A DNA stretch of 64,000 nucleotides, taken from positions 76,567,533 through 76,631,532 of the forward strand of contig CM054120.1 of the NCBI GenBank assembly GCA_028673005.1, given 5' to 3'. The notes under the pieces were generated by a model. It was given only the letters and a program-made list of their open reading frames with translations. It made no database searches and was not told the origin of the DNA. This stretch comes from Tanypteryx hageni (Eukaryota; Arthropoda; Insecta; Odonata; Petaluridae). Made by a program: the position numbers and the translations under genes. Shown here piece after piece: positions 60,654 through 64,000 of this stretch (position 1 is its first letter; each line of letters starts with the position of its first letter).

Positions 60654-60661
60654 TATATAAA
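60654..60661 (+). promoter_or_regulatory. TATA box
   Basis: TATATAAA about 30 bp before tactcaac (60691), a plausible initiator. The first ATG after it (60700) opens only a 23-codon frame. A second frame through 60702-60884 has no ATG near its start, so neither is called as a gene. The first long gene is the integrase, whose ATG is at 60929. Confidence 0.6.
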
Positions 60662-60928
60662 GCAGAGAGGCACCACGGGAGGGCGTGTTTTACTCAACGA
60701 TGTGGTACGCCCTCGCAAGCATAGCAGTCCCGAAGGTTGGGAAATATTTTGCGATGCTTTACGCGAGCTGAATGTTCCACAAGAATATATAGGTAATAGT
60801 AGGAGATGGTCATTCATTCGACGAGAGACATCCACACCGTCCAAGTCATCACCACCTCTTCACGCGAAAAAAACAAAATTTTGATATTCACCTTATAATA
60901 TTAAAGGTTGGACAAAGTTTCGCTTATA

Positions 60929-61996
60929 ATGAGTATCGCTGGTGCTTATTTCAACCCCGCCAACCCTGCGGGGTTCGCCGGAGCACGAGCTCTAGTAAGT
61001 GAAATGCGTGGAAAATATTCGCCGCAAGAAGTTAAAAAGTGGTTAGAAGGTGTAGATGCGTATACATTTCATAAACCGATCCGTAGAAAATTTACGAGAA
61101 ATTGGTATATTGTAACTATGAAAGATGAGCTTTGGCAGGCTGACCTCAACGATATGCGCTCTTTGAAAAAGTATAATGATGGGTATAACTACTTACTCAC
61201 GGTGATCGATATATTCAGTAAATATGCGTGGGGGATACCGTTGAAAAGCAAAATGGGGTCGCATGTGAAGAACGCTTTTCAGAAAATTTTTAACCAAATC
61301 AAGCGTAAACCGACACATCTCCAAACAGATAAGGGGACAGAATTCACGTCACGAATGGTTCGAAAATTTTTCAAAGAGAATCGTATAAATTACTATGTAA
61401 CACAAAACCCCGACGTTAAAGCGAGCGTGGTGGGACGTTTGAACCGCACACTTAAAACACGAATGTGGCGTTTTTTCACGCGATTTAACACCCGACGTTA
61501 CGTTGATAGCATATCAACGTTATTACACGGGTATAACCATGCCACCCACACAGCCATTAAAATGGCACCTGTAGATGTCAACGACGAAAATATACGTGAA
61601 GTTCGGAAAAACTTGTACGGCGCCAAGGAGAAAGGAAAACTAAAGACGCCGCGGTATGTTACTGGGGATGTGGTAAGAATTGAAAGAACAAAATCCACGT
61701 TCGATAAAGGATATAAAAATAACTGGTCAGAAGAGGTGTTCAAAATAAAAAAGGTTATTAAAAGATCACCAATCGTCTACGTTATAGAAGATCTCCGCGG
61801 TGAGGAAATCGAAGGCACATTTTACGAATCCGAATTACAGCGCATCCGTGTCTCAACTACACATGAATACAAAATAGATAAAATTATCGCTTACAGAGGA
61901 AAAGGCACCAGAAGGGAAGCACTCGTCAAGTGGGTAGGTTACTCTGATAGTTTTAATTCGTGGATTAAAATTAAGGATATAAAAGTGCTAAAATGA
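60929..61996 (+). CDS. Polinton integrase with chromodomain, catalytic Glu lost
   Basis: 355 residues from the ATG at 60929 (a TTG seven codons upstream is less likely). It would insert the linear element DNA into the host genome. The rve core has D72 (QADLNDM) and D134 (QTDKGTEF). The third catalytic residue, normally the Glu of a V-E-R-x-N-R-T motif, is Gly169 (SVVGRLNRTLK; codon GGA at 61433-61435). A GPY/SH3-like segment (YVTGDVVRI) and a C-terminal chromodomain (EYKIDKIIAYRGKG, EALVKWVGYSDSFNSW) follow. Otherwise the frame is intact. Its stop overlaps the next start by four bases (ATGA). Expected to be catalytically dead. Confidence 0.9.
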   Translation: MSIAGAYFNPANPAGFAGARALVSEMRGKYSPQEVKKWLEGVDAYTFHKPIRRKFTRNWYIVTMKDELWQADLNDMRSLKKYNDGYNYLLTVIDIFSKYAWGIPLKSKMGSHVKNAFQKIFNQIKRKPTHLQTDKGTEFTSRMVRKFFKENRINYYVTQNPDVKASVVGRLNRTLKTRMWRFFTRFNTRRYVDSISTLLHGYNHATHTAIKMAPVDVNDENIREVRKNLYGAKEKGKLKTPRYVTGDVVRIERTKSTFDKGYKNNWSEEVFKIKKVIKRSPIVYVIEDLRGEEIEGTFYESELQRIRVSTTHEYKIDKIIAYRGKGTRREALVKWVGYSDSFNSWIKIKDIKVLK

Positions 61997-62790
61997 AAGA
62001 TGAGTTTTATATCACATTACCGAGCAATAGCTCAGGCCACTCTTTCCCTGATAACACAACAACAAAATTCCGAACTCAGCTGCATCGACGCATTGAATTA
62101 AAGGGTCGGTGGATGGTAGGTGTGGTGGAATTTCAATACCCGTGTTCTCTCCTCACGGTGAGTAACAATAACAACCCTATTCGAATATGGAATGAGTCCG
62201 GCGCTGCCGAAAAACTAAAATTAAAACCTGGGAATTACGAAACTATCCACGATCTTGTGCGCGAAATAAATGACAAAGAACTTATTTCTTCGAGATTTAT
62301 TTTCGAAGTAGAAGAAAATACCAGGCGTGTAAAAATACTACCACCACCACCAGATAGAAAAGAAGAAGAAGCGAAACGTGTGGACTTGAATGTGATTCAT
62401 AGCGGTGAAAAAACTATGCTATCGTTTTCACCGCGGTTGGCTCTCCAACTAGGGTTTGATCCGAGACTCGAAGTGACTAACGGCGATATCTCGAATCACC
62501 CTGCGAATATTTTCTTAGGATTCCCGCATCAACTGTTCGTTTACTGCGACATTGTGGAATCCCAAATCGTCGGAGATACGTGCGCACCGCTTCTAAGAAT
62601 CGCAAATTTGGATGCCAGGAAGTATGTTTATGGGGCTCAGAAAATGATTATATTTGACACGCCACACTATGTTCACGTAATGCGGCAAGAATTCGATTGC
62701 ATAGAAATAGACATAAGAGATGACACCGGCGAATCTATCCCATTTGAGTTCGGGACGTCGTGCGTTAAACTTCATTTTCGCAAAATTTAA
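61993..62790 (+). CDS. Probable penton (minor capsid) protein
   Basis: 265 residues, intact. It starts MKDEFYITLPSNSSGHSFPD and contains NTTTKFRTQLHRRIELKGRW then VGVVEFQYPCS. This is the hallmark beginning of the minor jelly-roll capsid protein of metazoan Polintons/adintoviruses. Later blocks include QLFVYCDIVESQIVGDTCAP and IEIDIRDDTGESIPFEFGT. It would form the pentameric vertices of the icosahedral shell. It follows the integrase with an ATGA overlap and is separated by 3 bp from the next gene. Confidence 0.8.
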   Translation: MKDEFYITLPSNSSGHSFPDNTTTKFRTQLHRRIELKGRWMVGVVEFQYPCSLLTVSNNNNPIRIWNESGAAEKLKLKPGNYETIHDLVREINDKELISSRFIFEVEENTRRVKILPPPPDRKEEEAKRVDLNVIHSGEKTMLSFSPRLALQLGFDPRLEVTNGDISNHPANIFLGFPHQLFVYCDIVESQIVGDTCAPLLRIANLDARKYVYGAQKMIIFDTPHYVHVMRQEFDCIEIDIRDDTGESIPFEFGTSCVKLHFRKI

Positions 62791-62793
62791 AGG

Positions 62794-63350
62794 ATGGTTA
62801 GGGTGGCGCGGAAAATAAAATTCGACGGTACTTGCGACCCATATGTGACTTATTATGGGAATCAAGCCGGGTTGGGTGTCGCCAGTGTTTATAGAGGTTC
62901 TCCTTATCAGAGGGGCCACGGCATTGGAAGTTTTTTGGGCGGTTTCTTTCGCACGGCGATGCCTCTCTTGGCAAGAGGAGCCAAAGTCGTGGGAAAAGAA
63001 GCCTTTCGAACAGGCTTGAACTTGCTTGGAGATTTTGTTCAAAATAAACCGCTTCGAGAGTCCGTAAGAAATCGAGTCGACGAGGCAGGGAAAATCTGAA
63101 AAGAAAGGCTGTGAACACAGTTGACTATCTAATGAATGGCTCGGGGTACAAAATAAAACGAATCAAAAAACAACCTCATTCTTCGTCGAAACGTCATCGC
63201 GTTAAGAAGCAAAGTAATAGTAAGCACAAGAAAAAGACAACAAAGAAAGGGAAGAAGAAGAAGAAGAAGAAGAAGACGAGGAAATCAGAATCCGGAGGAA
63301 ATCTTCTTCGGAGACGGGTTGTGAAACACCCCATTGATATATTTGATTAA
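62794..63350 (+). pseudogene. pVI-like basic capsid-associated protein, frameshifted
   Basis: The ATG at 62794 gives a frame with YRGSPYQRGHGIGSFLGGFF then LARGAKVVGKEAFRTGLNLL. This matches the Polinton protein compared with adenovirus pVI/pX: an amphipathic, membrane-active start followed by a basic DNA-binding tail. The frame stops at 63097-63099, but the basic Lys-rich tail (YKIKRIKKQPHSSSKRHRVK and a long lysine run, ending DIFD at 63350) continues without interruption in another frame. A single-base loss in the short purine run at about 63088-63094 explains the split. Codons on both sides look equally well kept, so the lesion is recent or a sequencing error. Confidence 0.75.
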
Positions 63351-63353
63351 GCA

Positions 63354-63992
63354 ATGGCTTTTCTACACTCACACTCTTGTGAGTGCGCAATGTCCGAATT
63401 AGATCTTTTCACTCTGCCGCCGACTCAAACGAGTATTCAAAATGGGCAATGGATACATTACAAACCAATATCTTCGTTGAGTGACGACTTTCCCATAGAA
63501 TTCGTCGTCCCCGGACAAGGAGATGAGTAAATCGATCTCTCGCAAACGTTACTCCACATCACGGTGAGAATCGTAAAACAAGACGGCACAGAAACGACAC
63601 CTGAACAACAAGTCGGGCCTGTAAATAACTTTTTACGCAGCATCTTCTCCCAAGTGGACGCGTACTTGAATCAAAAATTGGTTACACCTCCCAGCAATAC
63701 TTACCCTTATAGATCGTATATCAAAACGGTTCTGAATTATGGGCCGGCAGCAAAGAAGTCGCATTTAACAATGTCGCTTTGGTATGACGACGTGGGTAAA
63801 TCTATGGACAGCATCGATAATACCAACGCCGGTCTAGTGAGAAGAAAAGAGTTAACCAAACTCAGTAAGCCGGTTGATATGATCGGGCCTATACATCTTC
63901 ATATCTTCAATCAAGACAAATTTCTATTAAATGGTGTTGAGCTTCGTGTAAAGCTGATTCGTTCGAGAGATAATTTCTGTCTAATAGGATAA
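63354..63992 (+). pseudogene. Major capsid protein (double jelly roll), N-terminal part with early stop
   Basis: The ATG at 63354 starts MAFLHSHSCECAMSELDLFT followed by LPPTQTSIQNGQWIHYKPIS, the distinctive N-terminus of the Polinton major capsid protein. An in-frame TAA at 63528-63530 (codon 59) falls inside the conserved VVPGQGDE segment, where the family has an aromatic residue. The same frame then continues for 154 more codons (NFLRSIFSQVDAYLNQKLV, PYRSYIKTVLNYGPAAKKSH) and ends at a TAA at 63990, eight bases before the window ends. Full-length family members exceed 400 residues, so more should follow. The second stop is probably another lesion. Confidence 0.85.
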
Positions 63993-64000
63993 TCCAATTA

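Larger units (their letters stand above)
56205..64000 (+). mobile_element. Polinton/Maverick (adintovirus-like) element, left part
   Basis: From the GC-rich terminal repeats to the window edge, all recognisable genes are those of Polintons: A32-like packaging ATPase, retroviral-type integrase with chromodomain, penton, pVI-like protein and major capsid protein. Polintons are usually 15-20 kb with long terminal inverted repeats and a 6 bp target duplication, so more than half should lie to the right, including protein-primed DNA polymerase B and the adenovirus-type protease, neither of which is seen here. The left boundary is inferred from the abrupt end of the LINE. Confidence 0.85.

Noticed and set aside
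60702..60884. 60-codon frame downstream of the TATA box
   Set aside because: It has no ATG at its beginning and no recognised homology. It may be transcribed leader sequence.

Overview
The window is AT-rich animal DNA, almost certainly from an invertebrate and probably an arthropod. The evidence is Polinton-type virus genes, CR1-like and other LINEs, Penelope, hAT, piggyBac and pogo elements, an env-bearing Gypsy element, and candidate exons with GT/AG splice signals. No single-copy gene can be named with confidence. Nearly every recognisable protein belongs to a mobile element.

Layout. 0.3-1.7 kb: TA-flanked inverted-repeat element carrying a tandem array. 2.15-5.65 kb: three-level nest (piggyBac-like MITE, then a pogo element with a broken transposase, then a smaller TA element). 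5.9-6.4 kb: short piggyBac-like MITE. 9.8-10.9 and 11.5-12.7 kb: two more TA-flanked inverted-repeat elements filled with tandem repeats. 14.2-26.2 kb: array of about 740-800 bp units built from about 146 bp sub-repeats. One unit is interrupted by a complete-ended 7.1 kb Gypsy element (17198-24323, minus strand) with 636 bp LTRs, an AAAT target duplication, pol and env remnants and no gag. 26.2-28.2 kb: possible minus-strand host gene. 29.2-32.1 kb: LINE followed by a hAT transposase tail. 32.4-37.2 kb: two different piggyBac copies in TTAA sites. 38.5-44.8 kb: LINE split by a 3.5 kb inverted-repeat insertion holding Penelope, CR1 and hAT fragments. 46-53 kb: another LINE, dispersed repeats, a 20 bp GA-rich minisatellite and a tRNA-derived SINE. 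53.9-56.2 kb: CR1-like LINE, minus strand.

56.2-64.0 kb is the most interesting part: the left portion of a Polinton/Maverick (adintovirus-like) element. It starts with GC-rich terminal tandem repeats, followed by an unknown cysteine-bearing ORF on the minus strand. On the plus strand come the genome-packaging ATPase, two small conserved Polinton-type proteins, a retroviral-type integrase with chromodomain, a probable penton protein, a pVI-like basic protein and the start of the double jelly-roll major capsid protein. The plus-strand genes fall in two compact runs, one virion-assembly and one integrase-plus-capsid. The second run has a well-formed promoter (CACGTG, CRE, CCAAT, TATA). The same CRE plus CACGTG pair recurs at fixed spacing in the terminal repeats.

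The Polinton is recent enough to keep long reading frames but is no longer functional as read: the integrase has Gly where the catalytic Glu is expected, the major capsid gene has an early in-frame stop, and the pVI-like gene is frameshifted. DNA polymerase B and the protease would be expected beyond the right edge.
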